64,000 nucleotides of DNA from Epithemia pelagica (lineage: Eukaryota > Bacillariophyta > Bacillariophyceae > Surirellales > Surirellaceae), in the NCBI GenBank assembly GCA_946965045.2, contig OX337236.1, forward strand, positions 2,356,001 to 2,420,000, read 5' to 3'. The notes under the pieces are model-generated. The model was given only the letters and a program-made list of their open reading frames with translations, was not told the DNA's origin and did not search any database. Position numbers and translations under genes: made by a program. Shown one piece after another: positions 1 to 11,446 of the stretch (position 1 is its first letter; each line of letters opens with the position of its first letter).

Positions 1-1
1 G

Positions 2-3000
2 TACCAGTTGGTGGAACACAGTGATGATGATGATGACAATGACGACGAAAAAGAGTCCATGGACGTTGACTCATCCAACACAAACATGGCGACGGAACCC
101 ATTCTACGTCTGGGTCCAGGAAGCATTGTTGATGTCCTGGTACATCGACCGTCGTCGTCCTCCTCCTCCAAACACAAGAAGAAGTCAACCACAAGGACTC
201 TTGGGAGTAGTACGATTGTACCTCTGAGGTTGCCTTCACGAAAGGAACAGGCCCATACCATTACGCAATTGGATCCAACAAAACATTCCTTGCAACACGA
301 CGTGCATCCTGGACAATTGATTGAAACCACCGTGGAAGGATTCGCTCAAAATGGTCTGTGTTTGGCCTTTGGCGGAGCCAACAAGTCCGTTGTCTTTCGA
401 GGAGCCGTAGAACGACATCATTTGGGCAGTGTCTTGTTGCCCACTTCCAAAACCGAATCACAGGATGCTTCGACGGGTAGTGGTACTTTTTCGGTCGAAA
501 AGGAATGGAAGTCCATTTTTCCAGTTGGGAAAAAGATTTTGGCTCGTGTCATTGCTGTGGATCCATCCAGTAAAATTGTACGCTTTTCCTTGCAAGGACA
601 CTTGATGAACTATCATGCCGCCTTTTCTGTCCATGGTTCGTCGTCCCCTCCCAAAGCATTGGCCATGCCTCCGCTGGGATCCCTCTATAGCAATGCCACG
701 GTCCTTCGGTGTGATCCAGGAGTTGGTGCCTTGCTGGCCTTGCCGCCCTCGTCGACAAATGATACGCGAGACGACGACGACGAGGACACCAGCAGCGCTG
801 TTGCCCTGCATCCACCCCCTTCGACGGATCCACGCTATATCAAGGGACAATCCATTCAAGCCGTTTATGTGCACATTTCCAAGGCCATGGATGAGTACAA
901 TCACGAAACTACCAAAACGGCCAAAAAGAAAAAGAGCAAGGATTCGCAAGCTCATGGTTTGTTTGCCAAAACCTTTGCCCCCTCGACCCAACATAATGTC
1001 CGTATCTTGGCCAACTCCAATTGGTTCGAGGGCTTTGCGTCAGGGGCCACGGCACGCTCCATTGTCGAGGCTCATGTCGTGTCGTATGCGGACTTGGTAC
1101 CGGGACAATTGTACAAGCAAGTTCGTATTCTTCGAGGAGCGAACCATCCGAACAATAATAAAAGGGGTGGTGACAGTGTGGGTGTGGTGGTCGACTTTGG
1201 AATGGGCGTTGGTGGTTTTATTCCCAACAGTCACTTGTTTGATCATCAAGACCACGCGGCGGGTAGTAGTAGCGGCAGTCATTACCGATCGCAAGTCCTC
1301 AAAGTGAAGTATGCTACGAATGCCAAGGTAACCGTCCGAGTCTTGACGGTAGATGTGGAACATCGCCGATGCATTGTCACGGCCAAAAAAAGTTTGGTCT
1401 CGGCAGAGTCGCATCAAATCTGGTCCTCCTATGAGAGCTTGCGCAAGGGACAAACCGGAATGGGTGTTGTCACCAAGCTTGACCCTCACAAGGGTATGTA
1501 CGTTACCTTTTTCAACAATGTCAATGGCTTTGTGCCCATTCGACATGTACGACAATTTCAACAACAACAACAAGCGTCCGAAGTGGAGGAGGAATCGTTG
1601 CACAATGTGGGGGATGTGATTCAATGCCGTGTGCTGCAAATACAAAAATACCAACGTAAAAACCAAGACAAGACGGGTCAAGAATGGAACTTGACGTTGG
1701 GATTATGCACTCCGAGTGAACCTGAGGATCCCCAGAATGAAGAGGATGCGACCAACCAAATGAATGTTGACGACGACGACGAAGAAGAGACCTTGTATCA
1801 ACAACATATCATGAAGGTTCCAGTACAGAGTATTTTACCGAGTCGGTGTTTGCGGGTCGTTCATGTCAAGGAATCTCACGAAGTGGTCAAGAATGGTAAG
1901 GTGATTGTCATTCCTGGCCATGCCTTGGTGGAAGTAGCGACGAAGCACTTGCCTGTTCAGTTCGAGACCAATAAAGATGATAGCGATGGTGCTAGCCCAG
2001 TTGACTCTCGACGTCTTCAAGGATTGCTTCCCAAATCAATCGAATGTAAGCTGTCGTTTGATCAGCTTGTGGACAAGTATCCTCCGGAGGTTCTCGAATC
2101 AGCATCCGCCTTGAACGAGTTTGCGGCAACGCGCCTCAAACAGGGGCAATTGATCAAAGCCGAAAGTATGGTGCTGTGGGATCCCAAAAAGACAATATCG
2201 GATTATGCCAATGGTATGGGTAAACTCACAACTCTAACGTTGCGTCCAAAGTTTCTGGAGAAGGCAGTCACGACGGACCAATCAACACACGAGAATGAGA
2301 GGTCAGACCAGGAAGGGGACGTGTACGTTGGAAGTGTGTTGCAGGGATTTGTCAGTGCGGTGGATCCTCGTCATGGTGCATTCGTGCAATTTGCAATGAC
2401 TGGAGAGGAAGACGTTCGCGTCACGGGTCTTGTTCCAAAGGCTGACGGTGGATTGGATCTGTCCCTTTACAACACTGTCAAAACGCGCGTCGTTGCGATT
2501 CAACCGACAGTTGTAGACAGCAATGGCCAGCGCCGGCAAAAGCTCTTGTTGTCGACGAGTATGGATGGCAAAGATGGTAAGAAGAGAAGCAAGAGCGATG
2601 ATCCCGTTCATCTATCTGTGGGAGATACTGTGGAAACAGTTATCGTGGAAAAGGTTTCGTTCTTTTTTGCCAGTGTTAAGATTTTGGACTCTAGAGTCAC
2701 CAAGGGCAAGGCGAAAGCCGCCTTGCATGCCTTCATTCACTGCACTTCGGTGCTGGAAAATCCTCCTGCAACGACAGAAAACGCTACTTCCGATTCTATG
2801 GAGACACAAGAAGAAGAGGAAGACCGACTGACATGGCACAGCGATCACCCTTTCTATAAGTGGCACCATGGTCTCAAGATACACAATCTTACTGTTGCAT
2901 CGATCGAAAACGCCAATGATGAAAAGCATCATTGGCCTTCGGACAAGCTATCAAGAATAGTTCTCGTCCCCCAACCAAGTTCCAAGCAAACCAATTCAGA

Positions 3001-5838
3001 TACTATCTCACATGAAAAAGGTGACAAGGTCAGCGGAATTGTATCAGCCGTTTTGCCCAACGGACGAGGAATGCGAGTAGCATTGTCTCCGTCTTTGTCA
3101 GCCTTTGTTCCTGCCGTAGAGGCTTCCGATAAATTTGATGTGATTCAAGACCTTGCTTCTAGTTTTACCAGAGGACAGCTTGTTTCAGCCCACGTTGTGG
3201 GACAAAAGAAAAGAAAAGTAAAAACAGGAGAAGAAGAGACCCTTATATTGACTTTACTTGGGGGGAAGGCAAACAAACTCAAACGTCCGTCTATCATAAA
3301 GAAAGGCAACGTAGTTGTTGGTCGGGTTAACCGTCGCAAAAGGTTGTATGGGGAAACAGCTCCGACTTTGGTGCTGGACTTACCTGGGGGGACAATAGGT
3401 CGCTGTTGCATCACTGAGCTCGCAGATCCTAATGAATGGGTGAATTTTCCGCTGGGCAACCCATTGAAGCAATCTCCTTCCAAACAGCCAAGAAAAGGTA
3501 GAACAGCCAGCATTGACGAAGATGAGAACTCGACTGGAGATGTTGACGAAGACCATGAGATGGATGATGCCCTTTCAGTCACTGACAAACAGAGGTGAGT
3601 TGTGTAATGGCCGCTTATTGGACTCCTCGAATTTACGCACAGAGAGAACCAAACCGTTGTAAAATGGCGGTTTGTAGTTCTCTATCCAAAGAAGGAATGT
3701 GCGAAGAGTACTTGTTTTGGGACGATTGTGTGGAGAGGCCAATTCGACTTTCAGCGATGGTCACAATGAAAAATCGCCTACAGTTCCCTTCTAACTGTTC
3801 TCTTGATTCGTTTTTGTGTCTGGTTCACAGTTCCTGGGGAGAATTTCCACACGGCTCTATAGTGCAATGTTGCATCCTTGACATCTCGACCAGAGGACAG
3901 TATACAATTGCTGATGTCAGTTGCCGAACTAGTCGACTGAGAGGAACAGTCACAGACGATACAATACCTGGCGTTGGAGAAAAGGCCCCCGCTTATGTTG
4001 TCCGTACCAACCCCAAAGGATGTTTTCTTCGTATTTCACGGCAAGTCGAAGCGAGGGTGATCCTCAAAGAATTGTCTGTCGGGTTTGTTGCAGATCCGGC
4101 CACAACATTTCCACCTGGACGACTGGTTCTTGGGAAAGTAAAGAAAGTCATCACTTCTAGTAAGGGCATCACTGGCGCCACCCGTCTGGACATGGACCTG
4201 CGAGAGACATCTGTGATGGGAGGCACTGATACCGAGAACAAAATCTCGTTTCAAGACATTCAAGTCGGGCAAAAATATATGGGAACAATCACACGTATCG
4301 AAGAGTATGGGGCTTTTGTTCGTCTAGAAAACAGTGTCGTATCCGGCTTGGTCCATAAGAGCGAATGCAGTGAGAATTTCATTGTTAATGTTTCTTCCAT
4401 TTACAATCCTGGTGATCTTGTGAAGGTGTTGGTGATTCGAAAAGTGGACGAAAAGCAACAGCTTGGCCTTAGTATGAAACCGAGTCATTTCGTGAATGAT
4501 GATGATGAATCAGGGGAAAGTTCTGATGATGATGAGGAGGAGGATGAACAGAGAATACCTGGACACGATTCGAAAAACGAAGTGGCAATAATCGCAGACG
4601 ATGATTCAGAAGAAGAAGATGAAGAAGAAGAGGACTCAGATGAGTCAGAGGAGGGCAATGATGAAGATGACACCGACGACGGTACGGAGAACGAGGCTAT
4701 GGTTACTGAAAGAACGACCAAATCCCAAGGTGACCTGGACACCAATGTTGGCTTTGACTGGGGTGGAACAGCTGGGTCTTTTTCACAAACTGCGGTCATT
4801 AAGGATGACGATGAATCCATGGAAGACGATGACGAATCCCAGGGGACGAACGAGTCGAGTGAAGATGAGGATGAGAGTGGCGAAAAGACTACGTCCAATC
4901 GTTCCAGCAAAAAGACGCAAGCCGCTCGCCGACGAGAGGAACAAGCCGTGGCCCGTAGAGAAGCTGCCTTGGCCGATGGCACCGCTGATGAGAATTTGGA
5001 AACCAGCGCCGATTTTGAACGGTTGTTAGTGAGCAATCCCAACTCGTCCGAGTTGTGGATCCGATACATGGCATTTCACTTGAATTTGGCCGACGTGGCG
5101 GCGGCTCGTCAGGTAGCAGAAAAGGCCTTGGATCGGATAGAATTCCGACAAGAGCGGGATAAAATGAACGTCTGGTGTGCCTTGCTTACTCTTGAAGTCA
5201 AGTACGGGAACGAAAGCAGTGTTGAACAAGCCCTAGCTCGAGCATGCCAGCAAGTGAATCCAAAACACATTAATTTACGGTTCTGTGAAATCCTGGAGAA
5301 ACAAGGTTCTCCAGATGCCGTGGAGAAGATTGAGCAAGCGTTCACGCGCATGTGCAAAAAGTTCCGAACCAAAAAGACTGTGTGGTTGGCCTTTATCAAA
5401 TTCGTCTTGACTCATCCAGAGACTGATCAAGATGCCTTTGCCATTTCCAAGCGTGCTCTCTTGTCATTGCCAAAGTATAAGCACATTTGGCTTCTCTCAC
5501 ATTTTGCCCAATTGCTGTACGAACAGAACCAGGCCGAACGAGCCAGGGCCGTCTTGGAGGCCTTGCTTCGTGAGAATCCAAAGCGTGCCGATCTACTGTC
5601 CCTGTGTATGGATCAAGAAGTGAAGCATGGAGAACTTGCGGAGCTCCGTAAATTGTGCGCCAGAGTAGCCATGCCCATCACCGCTACTGGACAGGAAGAT
5701 CGACTGGTGAAACTCAATGACAAGCAAATGAAAAAGTTTTTCAAGCATTGGTTCACCATTGAAGAAAACCACGGATCCGACGCCGATCGTGAGGCGGTCA
5801 AAGCTGCCGCTCAAAGATATGTACAAGAGAGTGTATAA
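2..5838 (+). CDS. RRP5: RRP5-like rRNA-processing protein, 5' partial, one intron
   Basis: RRP5/PDCD11 is a nucleolar S1-repeat protein needed for processing pre-rRNA towards both ribosomal subunits. Exon 1 is open from base 2 to 3594 (no start in the window). A 236-nt GT-AG intron (3595-3830, gtgagt...cacag) joins it in phase to exon 2, 3831-5838. Several S1-like beta-barrel repeats are recognisable; the clearest is encoded about 4255-4480 (motifs VGQKYMGTITRIEEYGAFV and GLVHKSE). An acidic linker follows (about 4495-4880). The C-terminus is the HAT/TPR block diagnostic of RRP5 (DFERLLVSNPNSSELWIRYM). The first one or two S1 repeats of the family are missing, so the gene starts upstream. The ATG at 59 is in frame but is probably not the real start. 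Identification is firm; repeat count was not computed. Confidence 0.93.
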
Positions 5839-5891
5839 ATATAGCGACATCCCATTCTCGAGTCTTTCTACTGGAACCAATAAGATCATTC

Positions 5892-7628
5892 TCATTTGTT
5901 AGCCGTCGAGTCGACTTGGCGTGGTTGACGGCCTTGTTCTACTAGAAAACGTAGACGTTTGGCCTTGACATCGTGTGATTCATGGATAAAGACCTTGCTG
6001 TAGTTGGCCGCGGATGCCGGACTGCAATGATGTTGTTTGTAAAAGGCCACTGCAGCATTGAGTCGCGGCAAAATTTGACAAACCCCAAACGCCATGCGAC
6101 GACGTTGTCGTTGAGACAAGTTGTGCCATTGACCATCCAAGGTCACGGACGAATTGTACAAGTCCATGACGTTGGCTGGTGCTTCTTGATAGAGGGGATG
6201 GGAACAGGCCAAGATATCATCGTCCGGTGGAGATTTGGGAACTTGATATTTGGAGAAAAAGTAGGGCCCAATGTACACTCGTTGACAATAGTGATAGGCA
6301 TGAGGCATGTATCGATAATTCAAGGAACAAATATTGGTTGCGTCGTTTGAATCATTCTCGTCGTTGTCGCCCTTGCCCTCCATCTCGTCCCTGGGAGTTT
6401 TATCAATCCATTCCGCCCAAGCTTCTTCCCTTCCTGATTCGGGATCCGAAATCATGAATGATTTGGACACTTGATGAGGCAAATTCAAATGTGCAGCGGC
6501 CAGGGAGTAGGCATGCATTTCGGCCAAAAAAGCAGCATTTTGGTTGGATGGAGACTGGCCACGCATTTCTTGTTGATAAATGGGTACCACCAATTGTGAC
6601 CAGGAGGTGACAATCTCATACATATCATCCGCTTGTACCACGTAGGGTGGACCCACCGCGTAATGGCGCGCCAGGAGGGATGCCGTGACATTACGGAGCC
6701 CCGACGTGGATGCTCCTTCGCGAATGCCAGGGACAGTCAGCAACTCGGTGACATTGAGGTGGTTGATATAGTCACCACCAAAGCCATACAAGGCCGCCAT
6801 GGGTTGTCCTTTTTGAATGGTGCGATATCCAGTGGACTCGGATGTCCACAATTCTCTGCCATGCGTCATGTCTTGTTCAAACGGGCGCAACAAAAATTGA
6901 TCGGGGTCCATCAAGACAATAATGGTGCGTTGGTACTGTGACGCTTGTTGCGGAAAGTGCAAACCCTCAGTCATCCAATGATGAATGCCATGTGGTTTGT
7001 TGAAAAAGTTGTAGGCATGACGATCACTCACCAAGTGCGAATAGTCGGGCGTAATGTGCAACTGAAAGCGATTGGACATGTGCTGTTGAATGTGTGTTTC
7101 AAAGTGTCGTTGAAGGGTTTGCGCTGCCTCATCGGATTGACAGGATGCGACACGCGTGACATTGCCCGTAAAGCCAGACTTCCAAACTTGATACAAAAAG
7201 GCATAGGACTGCCAGTCTTGCAAGGCATTGCACCCCGAACTAAAGACAATATGAAAGACATATGCTTCGTCGTCGTTGTTAGAAGTGGCGCTGGTCGCGG
7301 TACGGACAGTATGTTGTGGTTGCAACCCGGAAGAAACTGGAACGTGGTCATGGTTGGCGCCATGGATGGTAGTGTGTGAAACAGCGGCATGCAAGAGGAT
7401 TGTTTGCACATGGGACCACCACAGCCATGCCACCAGACAGACACCTGTAGTAATGGTCCAGTACAACATAATGCTGCCGGATTGTCCTCCTTTTCCTCCT
7501 CGTTCTCGCAGGGTCCAACTCACGAATGGGGGATGTCGACGACGACGACGACCCGGAAGAGAACCATCATCGACGATGGAACCGTGTGTTGGAGGATGGT
7601 TTGGGGTGCGTTTTCGTGGTGCAGTCAT
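5892..7628 (-). CDS. Hydroxyproline O-arabinosyltransferase/SERGT-like glycosyltransferase, copy A
   Basis: A 578-residue predicted type II Golgi membrane protein. A basic N-terminal tail precedes one hydrophobic segment (around residues 53-75), then a luminal catalytic domain. The domain begins at VFHIVFSSGCNALQDWQSY, which resembles the start of plant HPAT and peptidyl-serine galactosyltransferase domains. It contains a DxD-type metal site (LMDPDQFLLRPF) and the NKPHGIHHW motif. These families add arabinose or galactose to hydroxyproline or serine of wall glycoproteins; the donor and acceptor here are inferred only. The start is the ATG at 7628. The gene is arranged head-to-head with a near-identical copy (8140-9978); the N-terminal 80 to 120 residues and extreme C-termini are unrelated between copies. 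It ends 54 bp from the convergent RRP5 stop. Confidence 0.78.
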   Translation of the reverse strand: MTAPRKRTPNHPPTHGSIVDDGSLPGRRRRRHPPFVSWTLRERGGKGGQSGSIMLYWTITTGVCLVAWLWWSHVQTILLHAAVSHTTIHGANHDHVPVSSGLQPQHTVRTATSATSNNDDEAYVFHIVFSSGCNALQDWQSYAFLYQVWKSGFTGNVTRVASCQSDEAAQTLQRHFETHIQQHMSNRFQLHITPDYSHLVSDRHAYNFFNKPHGIHHWMTEGLHFPQQASQYQRTIIVLMDPDQFLLRPFEQDMTHGRELWTSESTGYRTIQKGQPMAALYGFGGDYINHLNVTELLTVPGIREGASTSGLRNVTASLLARHYAVGPPYVVQADDMYEIVTSWSQLVVPIYQQEMRGQSPSNQNAAFLAEMHAYSLAAAHLNLPHQVSKSFMISDPESGREEAWAEWIDKTPRDEMEGKGDNDENDSNDATNICSLNYRYMPHAYHYCQRVYIGPYFFSKYQVPKSPPDDDILACSHPLYQEAPANVMDLYNSSVTLDGQWHNLSQRQRRRMAFGVCQILPRLNAAVAFYKQHHCSPASAANYSKVFIHESHDVKAKRLRFLVEQGRQPRQVDSTANK

Positions 7629-8139
7629 TTCGTGTTCGAGGAAACCCTACGAATGACTGCGTTGCGGTTGTAGCTTGTTGCAGGGATGCAGGAAATGCGA
7701 TGATTGTGCAGTTTGTTGGATGGTGGCAACCAATGGGGACACGGGGAATGGGGACGGGGAAGGGGAAGGGGAAAGGGGATGGGGAATTGGGATTGGGGGC
7801 TCAAAAGATGTGGCCCGTCATATCGGGGTCACTCTCAAGAATGCCAATGACTTGCGCGCGGGCAAATCCAACAGGAAGATGCCTTATTGGGTATATGTTA
7901 ATGGTTGGGATATCTCAAGAACTGTCTGTTAATGGTGATTGGGCCTTTTACCGACATGCGTATCCAAGGACGCAAGCGAGGGGAGCAGTCAGACAAGCCG
8001 GACAAGCTTTTCCCGCCTTGGATCCTCCCATACCACAAAATCTCGGAAATCCAAGAAACAATACGGACAATCATCCTTCCTGAAATCAAACGACCGTCTG
8101 CTTGTTCTTTTCGTCTCACGTAACCGGAAATCCTTCCCC
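7629..8139. promoter_or_regulatory. Divergent spacer between the two glycosyltransferase genes
   Basis: These 511 bp separate the two divergent start codons and must hold both promoters. An open frame runs into copy B from 7939, but it begins with TTG, so the first ATG at 8140 was preferred. The conspicuous content is the G-rich tract listed separately. No TATA box was assigned. Confidence 0.5.
7735..7799 (+). repeat. G-tract array with G-quadruplex potential
   Basis: Nine or more runs of three to five G occur in 65 bp, mostly GGGGA-type units separated by one to six bases. This satisfies the G3+N1-7 pattern for an intramolecular G-quadruplex several times over on the plus strand. It lies in the shared upstream region of the inverted glycosyltransferase pair. 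Function is not shown by sequence alone. Confidence 0.7.
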
Positions 8140-9978
8140 ATGCCATCTACATCGTCGTCGTCGTCGTCTTGGCTGCGTTCTCTTCAGGCTCCTTGGTGGA
8201 TCTCCCTGGCCATGTGTGTCACCTGGCTGTGGTGGATCAACTGGCATGTGGTTGTGGTTCCCACCAATCCATCCTACCGCCAAAGTCTTTTCCTACGAAA
8301 TCCACAGCGACACCACTCATTCCTTGGCAAGAAATCGCCTGGTGCCAAGGAACAAGGAGAAGCGTCTTTCCCCTCCTCTTTGGAAGGACAACGAGAACCA
8401 AAACGACCACAAGGACAAGACGGCGAAAAGCCACTCACCTCCAAACAACCACAACCACCACTACTGTCGCCATCGTCCTCGACACACCAAACAATCGACA
8501 TCACCAGAGAACCGACAGGTGGTATTGATACTGACAAGCAAACGACTTTTGAGAAAGAGGACAACAAGAATGCCATGCAACCAACGACCAATACTACCAC
8601 CAGCGCCACTTCTACCAACGACAACGACGCGTACGTCTTTCATATTGTCTTTAGTTCGGGTTGCAACGCCTTACAAGATTGGCAGTCCTATGCCTTTTTG
8701 TATCAAGTTTGGAAGTCTGGCTTTACGGGCAACGTCACGCGTGTAGCCTCGTGTGAATCCAAGGAGGCGGCGCAAACACTTCAACGACACTTTGAAACGC
8801 ACATTCAACAGCACATGTCCAATCGCTTTCAGTTGCACATTACGCCTGATTATTCGCACTTGGCGAGTGATCGTCATGCCTACAACTTTTTCAACAAACC
8901 ACATGGCATTCATCATTGGATGACTGAGGGTTTGCACTTTCCGCAACAAGCGTCACAGTACCAACGCACCATTATTGTCTTGATGGACCCCGATCAATTT
9001 TTGTTGCGCCCGTTTGAACAAGACATGACGCATGGCAGAGAATTGTGGACATCCGAGTCCACTGGATATCGTACCATTCAAAAAGGACAACCCATGGCGG
9101 CATTGTATGGCTTTGGAGGAAGTTTTGTGGATCGTCTAAATGTCACCGAGTTGCTCACGGTCCCGGGAATTCGCGAACGATCATCGACTTCGGGGCTGCG
9201 CACTGTCACGGCATCTCTCCTGGCCCGCCATTACGCGGTTGGTCCACCCTATGTGGTACAAGCATATGATATGTATGAGATTGTCACCGCCTGGTCGCAA
9301 TTGGTGGTTCCCATTTATCACCAAGAAATGCGGGGTCAGTCTCCATCCAACAACGATGCCGCCTTTTTGGCCGAAATGCATGCCTACTCCATGGCAGCCG
9401 CACATTTGAATTTGCCCCATCAAGTGTCCAAATCCTTTATGATTTCGGATCCCGAATCAGGAAGCGAGGAAGCTTGGACGGAATGGATTGATAAAACTCC
9501 CAGGGACGACAAGGGCGACAAGGACAAGAATGAATCAAACGACGAAACTAATATTTGTTCCTTGAATTATCGATACATGCCTCATGTCTATCACTATTGT
9601 CAACGAGTGTACATTGGGCCCTACTTTTTCTCCAAATATCAAGTTCCCAAATCTCCACCGGACGATGACATCTTGGCCTGTTCCCATCCCCTCTATCAAG
9701 AAGCACCAGCCAACGTCATGGACTTGTACAATTCGTCCATAACCTTGGATGGTCAATGGCACAACTTGTCCCAACGACAACGTCGTCGCATGGCATTTGG
9801 GGTTTGTCAAATTTTGCCGCGACTCAATGCTGCAGTGGCCTTTTACAAACAACACCATTGCAGTCCGGCATCCGCGGCCAACTACAGCAAGGTCTTTATC
9901 CATGAAACACACGAGGCCAAGGCCAAACGTCTACGGTTATTGAAACAAGAAAAAGAACAAGCCCAACGTCCACGATGA
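8140..9978 (+). CDS. Hydroxyproline O-arabinosyltransferase/SERGT-like glycosyltransferase, copy B
   Basis: A 612-residue paralogue of the gene at 5892-7628. After a serine-rich start there is one strongly hydrophobic, tryptophan-rich segment (about residues 18-37), so it is probably a type II membrane protein of the secretory pathway. A low-complexity stem rich in Pro, Lys and Gln follows. The catalytic domain starts near VFHIVFSSGCNALQDWQSY and keeps the DPD metal motif and the NKPHGIHHW motif. Over about 450 aligned residues I count roughly 25 substitutions from copy A, plus a small indel in an acidic Asp/Asn/Lys loop. The start is the ATG at 8140; the longer frame upstream lacks an ATG. 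Function is inferred from family resemblance. Confidence 0.78.
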   Translation: MPSTSSSSSSWLRSLQAPWWISLAMCVTWLWWINWHVVVVPTNPSYRQSLFLRNPQRHHSFLGKKSPGAKEQGEASFPSSLEGQREPKRPQGQDGEKPLTSKQPQPPLLSPSSSTHQTIDITREPTGGIDTDKQTTFEKEDNKNAMQPTTNTTTSATSTNDNDAYVFHIVFSSGCNALQDWQSYAFLYQVWKSGFTGNVTRVASCESKEAAQTLQRHFETHIQQHMSNRFQLHITPDYSHLASDRHAYNFFNKPHGIHHWMTEGLHFPQQASQYQRTIIVLMDPDQFLLRPFEQDMTHGRELWTSESTGYRTIQKGQPMAALYGFGGSFVDRLNVTELLTVPGIRERSSTSGLRTVTASLLARHYAVGPPYVVQAYDMYEIVTAWSQLVVPIYHQEMRGQSPSNNDAAFLAEMHAYSMAAAHLNLPHQVSKSFMISDPESGSEEAWTEWIDKTPRDDKGDKDKNESNDETNICSLNYRYMPHVYHYCQRVYIGPYFFSKYQVPKSPPDDDILACSHPLYQEAPANVMDLYNSSITLDGQWHNLSQRQRRRMAFGVCQILPRLNAAVAFYKQHHCSPASAANYSKVFIHETHEAKAKRLRLLKQEKEQAQRPR

Positions 9979-10633
9979 GTCGAGTCGAGCACTCCCTCCA
10001 GAGGCCATGTGACCTTTATCCAACCGACTAAACACCAGCTGTCCTTTGTTAGAGAGGAATGGGTCATTTGGATCCACGCTGGTTGTAAATGTTGCTTGAC
10101 GCGGGTTCTGTACATCATGGTATACGCCCGACACATGGAGGAAGAGTCGTGTTGGATAAGTTTGTCAAGACGAAATTGAAAGAACATTGGCTGTCTTTTA
10201 CTCCTTCAAAACTCTTCCTTCCAGGTAAACTTAGAAGCGTCTAATCGTACTCCCACGTTATTGGCCATTGCCTCCTTTTCCTAATCCTTTTCTCTAGTGG
10301 CACTAGAGAGACAAAGACAGAGAGCAGGGTAGAGATCCCAGCTTTTTCGGAGTCAATCCGTCGTCAGGCAAGGATGACGACATTGATACGACTCCTTCGA
10401 CCAATGGGGTGGCGCATTCTACGTGACACAGTCCAAGACCGAAATCCTTCTCGAGCGATACGGAACAACGATGGGAAACATACGACCGACATGTGACGAA
10501 ATACTCAAGAACATATCTCGATCTCATACCATAACACTACCACCAAACCACAAGGAAAGCCAGCGAGAATAAGAGCTACTTCCCTTTCTACTTGATCGAT
10601 TCCACTTTTTCAAACCAAAACAACTTGAAGAAA
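9979..10633. other. Intergenic, no gene seen
   Basis: 655 bp between copy B and the next plus-strand gene. Only short unsupported frames are present. I see no repeat or RNA gene. Confidence 0.5.
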
Positions 10634-11446
10634 ATGTCCAACACGTCGTCGTCCAACTATTATCGTTGCGTGCATGCCCTTCTCATCGACCGAATTCCTG
10701 AATTGAATTCTTCGTTTACTCCGACACCAATGGCGTACGATCGATGGCGCTTGCCCCACGAAACAGTCGACAATGGACAAGCGTGCTTTGTGCCACTGGG
10801 GGACAATGACCGTGGCTTGCCCGTGCTTGTGGAGGAACAAGATGCACAAACAGCGGACACTGTAAATACTCAAAACAAGAGCCGAACGAAAAAGTTTCCA
10901 TCAGCACCACCACTCAAGATGGATTATATATATGTGGCCAAACCCACTAAATCCAAAGAGAAGTTGCAACCTGGATACTATCATATGCGAACAGAGGAAG
11001 CGCATAACGAAGTCTATCGGCGATTCTTGGCCTTGCCAAAACCCTCGCGACGTCCGAAACAAGCCTCGAAACAGCAACAACAACGTGGGCGCACCAAATC
11101 CAAGTCCATCGATGATGACGATGATACTCAAAGCATTCGTACCACCACGACATCCATTTTCAGACCCGACGAAGACGAAGAATCCATTGTTTTGGAAGCA
11201 GACAACAGCGACAAAAAGAGCAGCAACGCAGAAAGCGATTATCATATCAATGAATTATATTATTACAAAGAAGCAAAGAGAATCTTGTACAATCGCACAT
11301 GGACGGAAGAACCGGACGATGTCCTGGCACAACGCATGGCCCTATTAAATTCCCAAAGTCAAGGATCGGCAACAAAGAAATGGACACATGCCACGTACAT
11401 GCCTGTAATAGTTGGTTCTGTTCTCGTTTCCTTGGGTGGGCGTTAA
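10634..11446 (+). CDS. Hypothetical protein, 270 aa
   Basis: I do not recognise this protein. The ATG at 10634 was chosen because the frame upstream to 10592 starts with TTG. The N-terminal half looks globular (YYRCVHALLIDRIPELN, then a TPMAYDRWRLP stretch). The middle is low complexity, Lys/Gln/Asp-rich with a basic patch (SRRPKQASKQQQQRGRTKSK) that could act as a nuclear signal. A short region with aromatic residues (NELYYYKEAKRILYNRTW) and a hydrophobic C-terminal tail follow. No signal peptide is obvious. Amino-acid use matches the neighbouring genes, so it is probably a real gene. Confidence 0.6.
   Translation: MSNTSSSNYYRCVHALLIDRIPELNSSFTPTPMAYDRWRLPHETVDNGQACFVPLGDNDRGLPVLVEEQDAQTADTVNTQNKSRTKKFPSAPPLKMDYIYVAKPTKSKEKLQPGYYHMRTEEAHNEVYRRFLALPKPSRRPKQASKQQQQRGRTKSKSIDDDDDTQSIRTTTTSIFRPDEDEESIVLEADNSDKKSSNAESDYHINELYYYKEAKRILYNRTWTEEPDDVLAQRMALLNSQSQGSATKKWTHATYMPVIVGSVLVSLGGR

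Noticed and set aside
458-1681. Long minus-strand frames opposite RRP5
   Set aside because: They are antisense shadows of a strongly coding S1 protein and have no domain of their own.
4485-5069. 194-codon Ser-rich minus-strand frame
   Set aside because: It is the reverse reading of the GAT/GAA-rich acidic linker of RRP5; low complexity without stops by composition.
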